A DNA stretch of 64,000 nucleotides from Papio anubis (lineage: Eukaryota > Chordata > Mammalia > Primates > Cercopithecidae): the NCBI RefSeq assembly GCF_008728515.1, contig NC_044984.1, forward strand, positions 97,511,181 to 97,575,180, given 5' to 3'. Made by a program: the position numbers and the translations under genes. The notes below the pieces were generated by a model. The model had not been told where the DNA came from. It saw nothing but the letters and a program-made list of their open reading frames with translations, and made no database searches. This document shows, piece by piece, positions 47,098-57,469 of the stretch. Within the stretch, counting starts at the first letter, position 1; each line of letters opens with the position of its first letter.

Positions 47098-47345
47098 AAC
47101 ATGGTGTAGTGGCTAAAAGTCAGATTGCCTCATTTTGTTCTGGACTTGCTGGATTTGTTTGAGTGCCAGCTTCACCACTCACTATACAGTCACCTTGTGG
47201 AGTAATTTGCTTAACTTCAGTTTCCTCAGCTGTGGAATGGTAGAAATAACCTTTATTGAGCTATTTTTATGACTGATTTAGACAACCTGTGTGAAATGTT
47301 GAGCATAACGTCTGGCATGCTTGAGTGCTCAGTAAATTATTATTT
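47098..47345 (+). mobile_element. Near-complete MIR SINE
   Basis: ACATGGTGTAGTGGCTAAAAGTC, GAGTGCCAGCTTCACCACTCAC, CTTAACTTCAGTTTCCTCAGCTGTGGAATGG and GAGTGCTCAGTAAATTATTATT cover MIR from the tRNA-like head to the tail. Confidence 0.88.
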
Positions 47346-48816
47346 GCCCCACTCCACTGAATCTCAGATGCAAAACGTGTGATGGATACCATATCCTTCC
47401 AAAGTGGGGCAGGCTTTCCGCTCTTGCGATTGCACAAATTCTAAATCTTAGAGTTTCTCTTGGAGATACCCAAGTCTTGAGGAAAATCTTCACTGCTTAA
47501 TCCTGAATCCCAAACTACAAGAGGGAATTTATAACTTCCAAATAGTTAAGCATTGAAAGGTGGGATTGGAAAAGTGTCCTTTTAAAGTAATTTGAGGGCA
47601 TCAGCCTTCTCACTAGCATGTCCCAAAGTGTGTTCTGCCTAGCACTAGTTCTGCAAAATGCTAAAAAAAAAAAAACCCTCCCATGAGCAAATACATTTTA
47701 AAAAAATTACCACCTACCATCTCTCTCTCTCATAGGTTTTTAGGTACATCAACATATTAAAAGTATGAAAAGATCATGCAGAAGAAAAAACCTGTTCCGC
47801 TTCATCTCACATAGTATTTCTGCCACTTATTTCATTGCAGATACTTTGTTAATATCTTGGAACTCGTGTTTTTAGAAAAACACATTGGAAATGGAGGAGA
47901 CTGTCAAGGACAATAATAAATATGGTTCTGGAAACACCTAGCATTCCATTTTGCCAAATTCTAAAAAAATTAAAATAATATCTTAAAAATTGCACTGTAG
48001 TTAGTACTGGGCACAATTAAGTTCTCCTTTCACAAAATGATCTTACCTGGGCCTGCATACCTGAGGTATTGCTCACACTGGCATGGTTACAAGGGTCATG
48101 TACACAAAGATGACCTATTTGTTTGTGAAGAACTTTATGTACTTATTAAACACAAATAGCTTGAGTTTGATTTTGATTTTTCAGAAGAAATGTGTCTTTC
48201 TTAGAAAACTGATCATCGAACTCCATTCCATACCAGTTTGTTTTCCCTTTTCGCACTCTCTTTGTGTAGTAACCTACTAAAGACTCTGTTCCCACAGGTT
48301 TGGGGAATAAAAAAGAAGCCTACAATCCCCCAGCCCCCACTTCCCTTTTCCCTCCTAATGCCCCAGAGCAGCTGGTAGGGTTTATTGCTCTTCCCCAACA
48401 TTGGCTCCGTTCTATACACAGAATAAGATTGATGACCCTGCTTCTAAATTGTGAAGATCCAGCATGCGCCTTTGTCCTATGTCCCGTGAGGATGAATTGG
48501 CATCAGCAGCACTCAGTAAAGAGGCAGCACTTTTTAGTACATCAGGAGTGACAGTGACAGTATGGAGCAAGCCTGTGGGGGCCTCTCCACCACCCCCACC
48601 CTTGTCAACCTCTACCTTGAGCTCAGTACCCACTGGGGCAGACTGCTGCCTCACCAGACAATACCATGGAAAGAGTGCTCAAGTCCAAATCCCCTGCAGG
48701 GCCCATTTTGCAAGGTTGGCTGGGGGAAGCTGTAGCCACAGTGAAATGGCCCTTTTTTTAAAGGCACCTTCAGTTACAACTGTGAGGGTACATAGATATC
48801 AAGCCAACAAGGCGGG
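47346..48816. other. Mostly unrecognised; possible hAT fragment at 47618-47700
   Basis: CATGTCCCAAAGTGTGTTCTGCC and CTAGTTCTGCAAAATGCTAAA resemble the end of a MER-type hAT element, but the match is short. The open frames at 48300-48952 (up to 162 codons) run through a GT microsatellite and show no domain. Confidence 0.35.
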
Positions 48817-48850
48817 GTGTGTGTGTGTGTGTATGTGTGTGTGTGTGTGC
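48817..48850. repeat. (GT)n microsatellite
   Basis: GTGTGTGTGTGTATGTGTGTG, about 16 units with one A interruption. Confidence 0.93.
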
Positions 48851-50009
48851 AGGAGCATGTATAACCACACATCTGTACACCTAAGAAGAGAGAAGCCAAT
48901 CAATAACTACGCTATATTTCTTAGCTCTCCTCTTGGAAGTCAACCTGCATGACTCCAAAGACAGGTTGCACAAACCTGGCATCTTACAAGATTCTCATCA
49001 GGCTCTCATTTTTTTGTGTCACTAGTTTGGCTGAAATAAAAACTCAAAGCCCCCACAATATTGAACCACCATTCCAGACCCAGCCAAGGTTTGGAACATA
49101 AAGTGAGCTGAATGAACCAGCCTGTAGGCAACCCAGGGAAAGTAATTGTTCTTCCTAACAGCCCGGCTGCTTTTCTGCTTAGCATCTGAACAAGTTAATT
49201 TGGAAACATGGCCTTCTGGAAAGAAATGGCGCTTCTCTCAGCATCCCATGGATTCATGAGGAGAGATGCCCTTTCACCAGGTAGAAACAGTAAATTACAT
49301 TTGAAATCCATTTCTATTGAATGAGGTAAAATCCTTCTTTTTCCCAGGAGCTCCTCTTTTTGCCTGGTAGCACCATTTAACATCAATTGCCCAACTTCAG
49401 AGTTCACTTTTTGCTCACATCAGTGTCTGGCAACTAGGGGAGGAATTTTACTAGTTGAACAAGGAGCAGTTGAATTAAATACAAAATCACATAAAGAAGT
49501 TTGCTCTTTGCCAATCCTGGGCTTCAAGGAACTGATCTCAGCAGCATCTAAATTGGACAAATTGGCTAAATTGATCCTGCTTCATAGAAAGGGTAGTTCA
49601 TCTAGATCCAATCAATGGCAGATTGAGGTGTGATGTGAAATGAGGGGAAGGAATCAGGCAGCCAACTATTCTAGGGTAGGAGTCTGGCTTTAAGGAGTAA
49701 AAATGCTTCCATTTCATGTTGGTTTTATTACCCCCTAAACACCAGTGCCCTTGAATTTTGTGCTTCAAGACTGCCCTTGTGTTTGAGCTGAGGGCTGGAT
49801 GGCAGTAAGCTCAGAAAGAGAGAACTAGAGAAATCTAATCTAGACCTTGTGTCTTTTGTTCTGTCCACAGCTTGACAAGTCTGTATTTGACCCTCCATTA
49901 CCAGTTAATTAAACAACAAAAGCAGAGATGACCTTCTATGTTTCTGGCATTGAACTAGATCTTTTACAAAAAATAGTTTTAATACTGCAGGCCTGGAAAG
50001 TCAGTTATC
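48851..50009. other. About 1.2 kb without recognised feature
   Basis: No repeat family or coding signal recognised. Confidence 0.4.
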
Positions 50010-50210
50010 AAGTATAACTGAGTAGGTTTGCCTGGATGTTCACCCCAGTCCCCAGTGATTAGTTGTGTGATATGGGGTGAGTCAGTTTAGCTCTCTGAGA
50101 CTCAGTTTTCTCATCTGTGAAACTGGGATAGTGAAATTGCCTACTTCATAGGGTCATGGAGAGGATTAAATATGATACTTTATTTAACAAGCACTTGTTA
50201 CAGAGCTTCT
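50010..50210 (+). mobile_element. MIR SINE
   Basis: GTGATTAGTTGTGTGATATGGGG, TTAGCTCTCTGAGACTCAGTTTTCTCATCTGTGAAACTGGG and TCATAGGGTCATGGAGAGGATTAAATATGA. Good MIR core and 3' half. Confidence 0.88.
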
Positions 50211-50224
50211 TAATCTCATCTGGG

Positions 50225-50345
50225 GAAAAAGGCTCAGAGAGATCAATTTATCCGAGTCCTTACTAATAAGTCACAGAGTTGGGGGTTCCAAACTAGATTT
50301 ACTGTATACCAAGGCCCATGCACCTTCCACCAGGTCATGTTGCAA
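50225..50345 (-). mobile_element. MIR SINE, antisense, directly after a sense MIR
   Basis: GGGGAAAAAGGCTCAGAGAGATC, ACTAATAAGTCACAGAGTTGGGGGTTCC, AAGGCCCATGCACCTTCCACCAGGTCAT. With the MIR at 50010 it forms an inverted pair with a 14-bp spacer. Confidence 0.82.
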
Positions 50346-50669
50346 TGATCAGAAGCAATCATTATATGCCCTGTGCCGTATGCTCTGTTCTAACATCTGT
50401 AAAATGGAAAGGCAAAGGAAATCCAATATATCATTTCTCTTCTCAAAAGCAACTAATTTATGGTGCCAACCATAAGTGGAATAAGAGTCTCCAAAAGATG
50501 CTCTGTGTCACTTCAGACAACAACAATCCTATTCGTATCTCCATATATCTTATGCTACCAGGCTTGAATCTTAGGAAACTTTCAGTAGTCACTTCTTGTT
50601 CTGTAACATTACAGCTGTTTGTATACTTATAGACTTTCCTATCCCCTTCATAGAAATTATACATTTATA

Positions 50670-50785
50670 TATGGCTCTTTCTTCTTCTGGGCAGTAACTC
50701 CTTGGATGCAAATATTGCCTAACATTTTCATGGTAAGTTCTGAGCAAATAGATGCTGAATGAATGAATTACTGAATAAATGAGTA
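50670..50785 (+). mobile_element. L2 LINE 3' end
   Basis: TCTTCTGGGCAGTAACTCCTTGG, GGTAAGTTCTGAGCAAATAGATGCTGAATGAATGAATTACTG: L2 tail. Confidence 0.65.
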
Positions 50786-50974
50786 CATTTCTTTATTTGC
50801 CAGGAAAGAATTGGGCATTGCTTGCATAACTTCTGCCTAAGGCACAGGGGGCAGGTGCCAGTATAAAAGACATTGTCCTGAAGAAATTTATATAGCATAT
50901 CAATATTTTCCATATAATCATACTGATCAAGTTTGCATTGTTGTTTGTGTTACTTTTGTAAACCTTTTGTTTTC

Positions 50975-51065
50975 ATCCAGACTCTAAGCTCTTGGAGAGT
51001 GGAAACCACGATGAATACTCCCTTATTTATTCCATGTAACACCCTGGACAAGAGTAGGCTTTGAT
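50975..51065 (+). mobile_element. L2 LINE 3' fragment
   Basis: CAGACTCTAAGCTCTTGGAGAGTGGAAACCACG, TTATTTATTCC and ACACCCTGGACAAGAGTAGGC parallel the L2 3' UTR. Confidence 0.7.
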
Positions 51066-51272
51066 TTTGTCATGTTGAATTCAATTACCAGTTCAGTAAG
51101 AGAGACGAGACAAATTGGCAAGCAACCCATGTGTACCAGTATACTCACAAATGTGGAATATTAGGATATTAGGATAAAATATGCTCAGAGTTGAGAGAAT
51201 TTAATGAAACCCATAATCCTTAGGTAGGACAAATGTCTTCAGACAAATAAATTAAGGTTTACTGTCACATAT

Positions 51273-51720
51273 GTGAAACCTGAAAGAGCCAGTCTGTAAA
51301 GTTGGATTCTAAGTGGCTAACTGGGCCTAAATTCAAAATAGAGTGAAATGGCCATTTGCTCACTAGAGGTCATACACATACTCTGTGTTGCTGGAAAACC
51401 CCCATGCTCGCTTAACTTTGGGATTTGTATAGCTGTCTGTTCCTATTTATGCCACCTGAATCAATCAATGGACAATGACTTGCATTGGCCAATCAGAACT
51501 CAAGAAGCATCAACCAATTAAAACTAAGCAAGTTTGCATTTTTTATCCGCGTAAGCAAACCAAAGTGGGAAACCGGGCAGGAAATTTCTCTATAAAAGAC
51601 AGGCCTTCTCTTTGTTCTCTTGAAACATGGCTGCATCTCCCACGTTTGCAAACTGTTAGCTGTAATAAAGTCTCTTTCCCCTTTTTAAAAGAAAATTATT
51701 TTCAGTGGATTCTGGTTCAA
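51273..51720 (+). mobile_element. Probable solo LTR of an endogenous retrovirus, family not identified
   Basis: Promoter-to-poly(A) layout of an LTR: CCAAT boxes at 51489-51493 and 51514-51518, TATAAAA at 51591-51597, AATAAA at 51664-51669, then a T-rich stretch and an end near GGTTCA. Boundaries are guesses from TG/CA ends; I saw no target duplication and cannot name the family. Alternatives are a chance arrangement or part of a longer element starting near 51110. Confidence 0.5.
51489..51669 (+). promoter_or_regulatory. LTR-like promoter and poly(A) signal set
   Basis: GGCCAATCAG (51487-51496), ACCAATTA (51513-51520), TATAAAAG (51591-51598) and AATAAA (51664-51669) on the plus strand, with 73 bp between the TATA and poly(A) elements. 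Spacing suits an R region of an LTR. Activity is not shown by the sequence. Confidence 0.45.
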
Positions 51721-51924
51721 TTTTCTTCATGATGAAATTTACCTGTGAAGTGAGGGAGAGGACTGCAAATACATGCCAAACATAACGATAGGTCTCAAGG
51801 TGGCATATGGAAACAGTGCCAGGTAGAGACTCAAACTCACATAACTTAGCCAACTAATGGACTATCTCCTTCCTGTTTTTCTTTAACAAATGCCATTTAA
51901 AAAATCACATAGGTTAGTCTTTTA

Positions 51925-52035
51925 ACAATCATGTGCCTGGTACTGTATCAAGAGCTGTGGAAATAGCAGTCATAAAGCCAGGCAAAATCACTGACCTTAA
52001 GAAGCTTTCAATCTGAAGACATCGCAGTGCACATA
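51925..52035 (-). mobile_element. L2 LINE 3' end, antisense
   Basis: CATGTGCCTGGTACTGTATCAAGAGCTGTGG, then ATCACTGACCTTAAGAAGCTTTCAATCTG: antisense L2 tail, ending where the Alu starts. Confidence 0.78.
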
Positions 52036-52048
52036 AAGAAAGAAACCA

Positions 52049-52361
52049 GGCCAGGCGGGGTGGCTCACGCTTGTAATCCCATCGCTTTGGGAGGCCGAGG
52101 CGGGTAGATCACCTAAGGGCAGGAGTTCTAAACCAGACGGGCCAACATGGTGAAACTCCGTCTCTACTAAAAATACAAAAATTAGCCGAGCATGGTGGCA
52201 GGCGCCTGTAATCCCAGCTACTCGGTTGGCTGAGACAGGAGAATGGCGTGAACCCGGGAGACGGAGGTTGCTGTGAGTTGAGATCGCGCCACTGCACTCC
52301 AGCCTCGGTGACAGAGGGAGACTCCGTCTCAGAAAAAAAAGAAAAAGAAAAAGAAAAAGAA
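52049..52361 (+). mobile_element. Alu (AluS/AluY-like)
   Basis: GGCCAGGCGGGGTGGCTCACGC start and an AGAAAAAG-patterned tail. GAATGGCGTGAACCCGGGAG is typical of younger Alus, whereas GGAGGTTGCTGTGAG is S-like. AAAGAAACCA before and after is a probable target duplication. The minus-strand frames at 51997-52387 are translated Alu. Confidence 0.96.
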
Positions 52362-52378
52362 ACCACAAGAAGGGTGGG

Positions 52379-52616
52379 TAGAAACACAGGCCCTGAAGTC
52401 AGCCTTTCTAGGTTTGAATCCTAGCTTCCCTGAGTCCTTGTGCAAGTAATATGGATGTCTCTGTGGCTCATTTTCTCCAGTTATACAGTGAAGAAAATAG
52501 GATTCGGTTTATAGGGTGGTTGTTCTGAATATTTAATGAGATAAATAGAGGAAGAATTTAGTGGAGCTCCTATTAAATGATAAATGCTTCAAAAATGTTA
52601 GCTATTATTGTTATTA
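52379..52616 (+). mobile_element. MIR SINE
   Basis: CCCTGAAGTCAGCCTTTCTAGGTTTGAATCC, CTTGTGCAAGTAATATGGATGTCTCTG, CATTTTCTCCAGTTATACAGTG and GAATATTTAATGAGATAAAT, near full length. Confidence 0.85.
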
Positions 52617-52679
52617 AAGAAAGGGGATGTTCTTACTCTCAAGAATGAGACTCTAATAAATAGTCTGTGTATTTTATTT

Positions 52680-52860
52680 TATTCCATTTGATTTTCATAA
52701 CAACTTAATGATGTAGGTATTATTATTCTCATTTTATGGACAAGAATACAAAGATTTTTTAAAAACCTAATTATGGTCACATAATAAATGGAGTCAGAAT
52801 TTGAATCCATGTCTATTTCTTCCCAAAAGTCATACTCTTTCAACTACTCAATCCTGATTT
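52680..52860 (-). mobile_element. MIR SINE, antisense
   Basis: TTTTCATAACAACTTAATGATGTAGGTATTATTATTCTC, TTATGGACAAGAATACAAAG and GAGTCAGAATTTGAATCCATG. Inverted relative to the MIR 63 bp upstream. Confidence 0.82.
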
Positions 52861-54104
52861 AATAAATTATTGAATTCAAAGGCAATAAACAACTCTCTTC
52901 ATTTTTAAAATTCTTGCCTAAAGTGAGATATTTCATTTCACATTTATCCTTTTCTTTCTTCTTGTGCTGTCTTTACTCTTTCTCTTCATACCCATTTGAT
53001 TTAGTATTATGATGAGATGGGTAAATATTTTCTTCTCAACCTGCAAATTAACTTCTTAAGGCAAAATTTCATCCATTTTTTTTTCCTTAAGTTGCTCTGC
53101 AATACAAACAGCTCAAAATAGAGCTTGGCATCTATTAATGGCTCAGAAAATTAACTTTTATTATAATTGTTATTAGTCTTTATCTTTATTGACTCTTTTA
53201 AAACATCTACCTGACAACGTTTTGATATTTCCAGTCCTAAATTAAATTTATCCTTGCTGTTATCCAAACGCTCATGCTTTTGAAATCAATTGCTCTTCTC
53301 ACTAGTATGTGTGGCCTGTGCATCGCATTACATCTCGGATCAGACAGGTTTCTCTGACCCTGACAGTCTTAGTGGTTGCGCAAGTATGTTCTTCACATCT
53401 AGATCCTCCCAGGTGTGTGTTCTGGCCTGCTCCAACTTGGCCCACCCCCAGGTACTACAGACCTTCAAACCCAAGTCAGCATCACCAAGGTCCTGTTCCA
53501 AAGAGAACCAAGTCTGGCAGGAGATTAGGAGCTGCATCTCCTCCAGAAATTCATGCAGATATTTGGCTTACTTTCCTAAGCCTGAACTATAGGGTTCCTG
53601 GAGATTCACTGGACAATTTTGTGTTCCCCCATATTGAAGCTTCTCCCACTAATCCCCTCTACCTGGGCTCAGGCTACAAATCTCCAGTCCTTGATTTGAA
53701 CACTAGTCATCTCTCTAAGCTGAGTCTTTTATTGAACTCATTGAAGCCCTGATAAATGCCTATCTTTTAACAGTTCCCTCAACCTGGAGCCCCAGCCACT
53801 GGCTGGGTTACTGTTTCAACCAAGTAGACTTTTTTCCAGGAAAAAATATGTTGCTCCTCATTTGCTATTGACCAAAATCTCCTGTTGCATTTCTTCCATC
53901 CACTGAAAGGTATAGTAACATTTCATTTCAATAAACATTTAGTATCAAGTATTTCTTAGCTTAAGCACTTAACAGCACAAAAAATAAATTAGATTTATTC
54001 TTGAGAAACTTTTAAAGTTGTGAGACAAACCAACAGTAAATGAAAAAAAAAAAGTAAGCTGGAAACAGAAAGAAATATGTAACATACTCTCACTGAGGGG
54101 TGGG
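52861..54104. other. About 1.2 kb unrecognised; longest non-repeat frames of the window
   Basis: Overlapping plus-strand open frames at 53290-53592 and 53309-53752 (147 codons) lie in a GC-richer patch, but I recognise no domain, start context or splice sites. Not called as coding. Confidence 0.35.
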
Positions 54105-54121
54105 CGTGTGTGTGTGTGTAT
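54105..54121. repeat. Short (GT)n run
   Basis: CGTGTGTGTGTGTGTATA; about seven units. Confidence 0.85.
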
Positions 54122-54439
54122 ACTGCAAATGATTAGAAATACCAGTCTCTTACAACTGAATTCTAATAATTTCCATGTTTTTAATTGTGTCTATGTTAAT
54201 ATGTATATGCATCTCTTTATTGGTGAGGGAGAATGGGAGAAAAAAGGAAATGATTACATTATGGTGGATACTTTTATTCGCCACAATGGAAGTCTTTAAA
54301 CATAAAGTTGATGTACATTAAGAGGCAAGACCCAGAGCATATCATCTAAAGAAGATTCCTCCCACTTTTCTTCTGCTTACACCAATTCATCCAATCATAC
54401 ATGAAATTATTTTCAATGTACTCAATTTATTCCGTGTAT

Positions 54440-54690
54440 AATATTGCTTTGTGAACTATGGGAAATATAAATATGACTCAGTTTTTCCCCTCAAATAACT
54501 GACACACTAGTTGAGCTGATAACATATTTTAGAACCTGATGATATCTTAGATATTATTTAGTTCAACTCTTTCAATCAAGAGAGATAAAGTAACTTTCCT
54601 GAGGTTGCATATCAGGATAAGGAGTCACATCCCTATCTTATTACCTAAATACATTATTCTCACTATGTTATACTTGCTTTCTGTTTTGAG
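54440..54690. repeat. Duplicated segment, copy A
   Basis: Shares an ordered series of blocks with 56950-57205: TGCTTTGTGAACTATG, AAATAACTGACA, TTGAG(C/T)TGATAA, ATATTTTAGA, GATATCTTA, CAACTCTTTCAATC versus GAACTCTTTCAATC, GAGGTTGCA, ATCAGGA, and TATGTTATA. Its left part (to about 54530) looks like an antisense L2 tail; the right part resembles an ancient MIR-like repeat. See findings. Confidence 0.8.
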
Positions 54691-54842
54691 CTTAAACTTA
54701 CATGAAAATTTCAACATGGCAAAGCAGTATAGGATGAGGGCTAAGATATTATAAAACCAACATTAGTTTCCATTCATTGAATGCTTACTAGGTATCAGAC
54801 ACCATTCTAAGTTTATTTATTAACCCATTTAAAAATCAGAAC

Positions 54843-55141
54843 TGGGTATATACCTGGAGGATTATAAATCATTCTACTGTAAAGACACATGCCTATGTAT
54901 GTTTATTGCAGCACTATTCACAATAGCAAAGACATGGAACCAACCCAAATGCCCTTCAATATTAGACTGGATAAAGAAAATGTGGCACATATGTACCATG
55001 TAATACTATGCAGCCATGAAAAAGAATGAGTTCATGTCCTTTGCAGGGACATGGATGAAGCTGGAAACCATAATTCTCAGCAAACTAATACAGGAACAGA
55101 AAATTAAATGCCACATGTTCTCACTCATAAGTGGGAGTTGA
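54843..55141 (+). pseudogene. L1 ORF2 C-terminal remnant
   Basis: Collinear with the ORF2 C-terminus (ATAGCAAAGACATGGAACC; GCAGGGACATGGATGAAGCTGG), ending at TGA 55139-55141. 5' truncation removed the endonuclease and RT. The open frame at 55108-55299 runs on into the 3' UTR and is not a gene. Confidence 0.88.
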
Positions 55142-55375
55142 ACAATGAAAGTATATGGGCACAGGGAGGGGAACATCACACACTGGGGCTTGTCGGGAGA
55201 TGGAGGACAAGGAGAGGGATAGCGTTAGGAGAAATACCTAATGTAGATGACGGGTTGATGGGTGCAGCAAACCACCACGGCCTGTGTATACCAATGTAAC
55301 AAGCCTGCATGTTCTGCACATGTATCCCAGAACTTAAAGTATACTATAAATAAAGAAATAAATAAAATATAAAAA

Positions 55376-55589
55376 CAGTAGGTTGGAGCAGCCAGCTTCT
55401 TTGTGCACTATGTAAATGGAACACCTACTCCAACCAATCCTCTGTTCCCTATGTAAATCAGACAGTGCCTCCTCAAGCTCATCTATGAAACCAACCACAA
55501 CTCACTGGGAACTGGGAGACCCATTCCAAACCTCCTCCCTCTGCACAAGGGAGCTTTTCTCTTTTGCCTATTAAACTTCCATTCTTAAA

Positions 55590-55591
<2 letters not shown>
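55376..55591 (+). other. Transduced non-L1 sequence, probably an ERV LTR 3' part
   Basis: Starts CAGTAGGTTGGAGCAGCC and ends TCTTTTGCCTATTAAACTTCC plus ATTCTTAAACT before poly(A). ATTAAA at 55570-55575 lies 16 nt before the A tail, the right distance for cleavage. A CAACCAATC box and a repeated CTATGTAAAT word are present. The 'ttttgcctattaaac' ending resembles LTR polyadenylation regions; the family is not identified. Confidence 0.75.
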
Positions 55592-55624
<33 letters not shown>

Positions 55625-55790
55625 GAACATCTCTAAGAGGTAGACATTATTATAACATGCTTTTTACAAATTAGTAAATGTGATACAGAGAAGACAAGTA
55701 ACTTATCCAAGATCATATGGTTAGTATGTATAAGAAATGAATTTTGTCTAGAAAATCCACCTCCAGTGTCAGTGCTCTTAAACATGATGC

Positions 55791-56559
55791 ATTACTTTTT
55801 TCAAAACCTGTAGATTACTCAGAAAATAAATGCTACTACAGTGTTATAGTGGGCAAAAATAATTACATTGTTAATGATATATTCTATTTCATCCAAAACA
55901 CCTTCTCTAATCAATCATTAAAAAGATATACATATAAAATTTTGATATGCTATAAATAAAATTAAAAGGATAAAATAAAAATAAAAAAGGATAGAGCATG
56001 AATAAACGTGAGTAAAGTGAATGTGCAAGACATAGATTAGTGAACAGACCAAGGTTAGAGCAATGGTTCATGCTGAGAGGAATAGGAGGTTCAGAAGGGA
56101 AATATAAATAAGCTCTGGTATTGGACTAAGGAGCTCCCATTGAGCTTTTATGAACTGAGAATTGACATTGAATAAAGGATGTTTAATTTTGTAAATGGAT
56201 GGAACCAAAAGCAACACATCAAAAATTTGGAAAGTCAAGAAGCTAAAAGGCAAGACACCAGTGTGGTACTCCAGGCTGGAGTGGTGAACACTCCACTAAT
56301 TTTTTTTCCCAACCAACTGGCTATGCCTTTGAGTCTCCTTTGCAGGGTACTTTTCATCATCTTGTCCCTTAAATTTTGGAGTGTCCCAGATTTCCATTGT
56401 CAAATCTCTGTTTTTCTCTATGTGCAATTATACCTTTATGCATGGCATTAAATAGCCTGCATATGTATGCTTAGTATTTTCATTTGGATGTCTAGCCTTA
56501 CATGTAGTCAGATAAAAACCTGACATTTTAGTATTCCTCTGGAACTTGCTCCTCCTCTC
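55791..56559. other. No recognised feature
   Basis: AT-rich, with an A/TAAAA-rich patch at 55955-55995. Unsupported short frames only. Confidence 0.4.
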
Positions 56560-56910
56560 TTCATTCAGTGGCTCAAGGTCAGTCTTGACTCTTCCTTACG
56601 TAACCCTTGTCAGCAAATTACATCTATTTTCAAGTTTTGACCACTTTAAAATACTTCCCCAATACTCTAGTGCAAGCTTCCATCAGCCTTCCACTTTTCT
56701 CACTTAATTGTCCATTTCTCCTCTCCTCATACACATACTCTGTTCTTTATATAGTAGTATGATCCTTTAAAGAAAAGCCAAATCCTGCCATTTTCCATTG
56801 ATTATCTAACCCAGTACAATACAAGATTTATTGTGATCCTCAACAAGTTCCTGCATGAGCTGTGTCCTGCCATCTCTCTCTCTCTTCTCCAACCCCTTTT
56901 CATCGCTCCA
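56560..56910 (+). mobile_element. Possible L2 LINE, sense
   Basis: AAATCCTGCCATTTTCCATTG (cf. 'cctccaatggcttcccattg'), TGTGATCCTCAACAAG and GTCCTGCCATCTCTCTCTC are in the order of the L2 region upstream of its 3' UTR. Diverged. Confidence 0.5.
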
Positions 56911-56949
56911 TTTACACCCAACATACTCAGTTCGATTCAATTCAGTGTA

Positions 56950-57205
56950 TGCTACTGCTTTGTGAACTATGAAGAATATATTAGTAAATATAAATTGGCT
57001 TCTTGTCTTAAAATAACTGACAATGTGGTTGAGTTGATAAGATATTTTAGAGCACCAGGATATCTTAAAGATCATCTAGTGGAACTCTTTCAATCCAGAG
57101 AAGAAAAGCGACGTTTTTGAGGTTGCACATCAGGACAAGAAGTTATATCATTTATCTTTTTACCCTATACTCATCCCATTATGTTATAATTGCCTTTTAT
57201 GTTAT
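56950..57205. repeat. Duplicated segment, copy B
   Basis: Second member of the pair with 54440-54690; same block order with small indels. See findings for the alternatives. Confidence 0.8.
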
Positions 57206-57220
57206 ATGCTCCTGCCACAT

Positions 57221-57336
57221 AGATTTCTGTACTGTTTCTAGAATATACCAAGTCCCTTCTCTCCTGGGACTTCTTAGATAGATTTCTGTACTGTTTCTAG
57301 GATATACCAAGTCCCTTCTCTCCTGGGACTTCTTAG
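57221..57336. repeat. Near-perfect 59-bp tandem duplication
   Basis: Units start at 57221 and 57280, both AGATTTCTGTACTGTTTCTA, and both end CCTGGGACTTCTTAG. I find a single substitution (GAATATACC versus GGATATACC) in the 57 aligned bases. Confidence 0.97.
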
Positions 57337-57469
57337 CTTTTCTAGATAACACTCATCCCAGATTGCCACCTTTATTTATTGAGATTTCTGCTACAATATC
57401 ACTAACTCGAAAGGACCGCTAAAATAGCAACCATTTCAATACCGTCTATCCACTGACCCTGCAGAATCT

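Larger units (their letters stand above)
54831..55628 (+). mobile_element. L1PA 3' end with a 3'-transduced segment
   Basis: Target duplication AAAAATCAGAAC at 54831-54842 and 55617-55628. Inside: L1 ORF2 tail and 3' UTR (54843-about 55375; CTGGGTATATACC, CTTAAAGTATACTATAAATAAAG), then about 216 bp of unrelated sequence, then an A tail of about 29 nt. One duplication enclosing both parts means they entered as one reverse-transcribed RNA. Confidence 0.9.
54770..55790 (-). mobile_element. MIR SINE, antisense, split by an L1 insertion
   Basis: Left part 54770-54841: CATTGAATGCTTACTAGGTATCAGACACCATTCTAAG. Right part from 55629: ACATTATTATAACATGC, TTTTTACAAATTAGTAAATGTG, AACTTATCCAAGATCATATGG. 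The two halves are continuous MIR once the L1 is removed. Confidence 0.82.

Noticed and set aside
48464..48952. 162-codon plus-strand frame
   Set aside because: It runs through a GT microsatellite (Cys-Val run) and a proline-rich CCACCC stretch. No homology recognised; frames on the other strand overlap equally.
51597..51669. Calling the LTR-like block a gene promoter with a short transcript
   Set aside because: No coding frame or exon follows, and the layout is better explained by an LTR.
53290..53752. Overlapping open frames of 100 and 147 codons, the longest plausible non-repeat frames
   Set aside because: No recognisable domain, no splice signals or promoter context, and length is within what random sequence of this composition gives. 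Conservation or transcript data would be needed.
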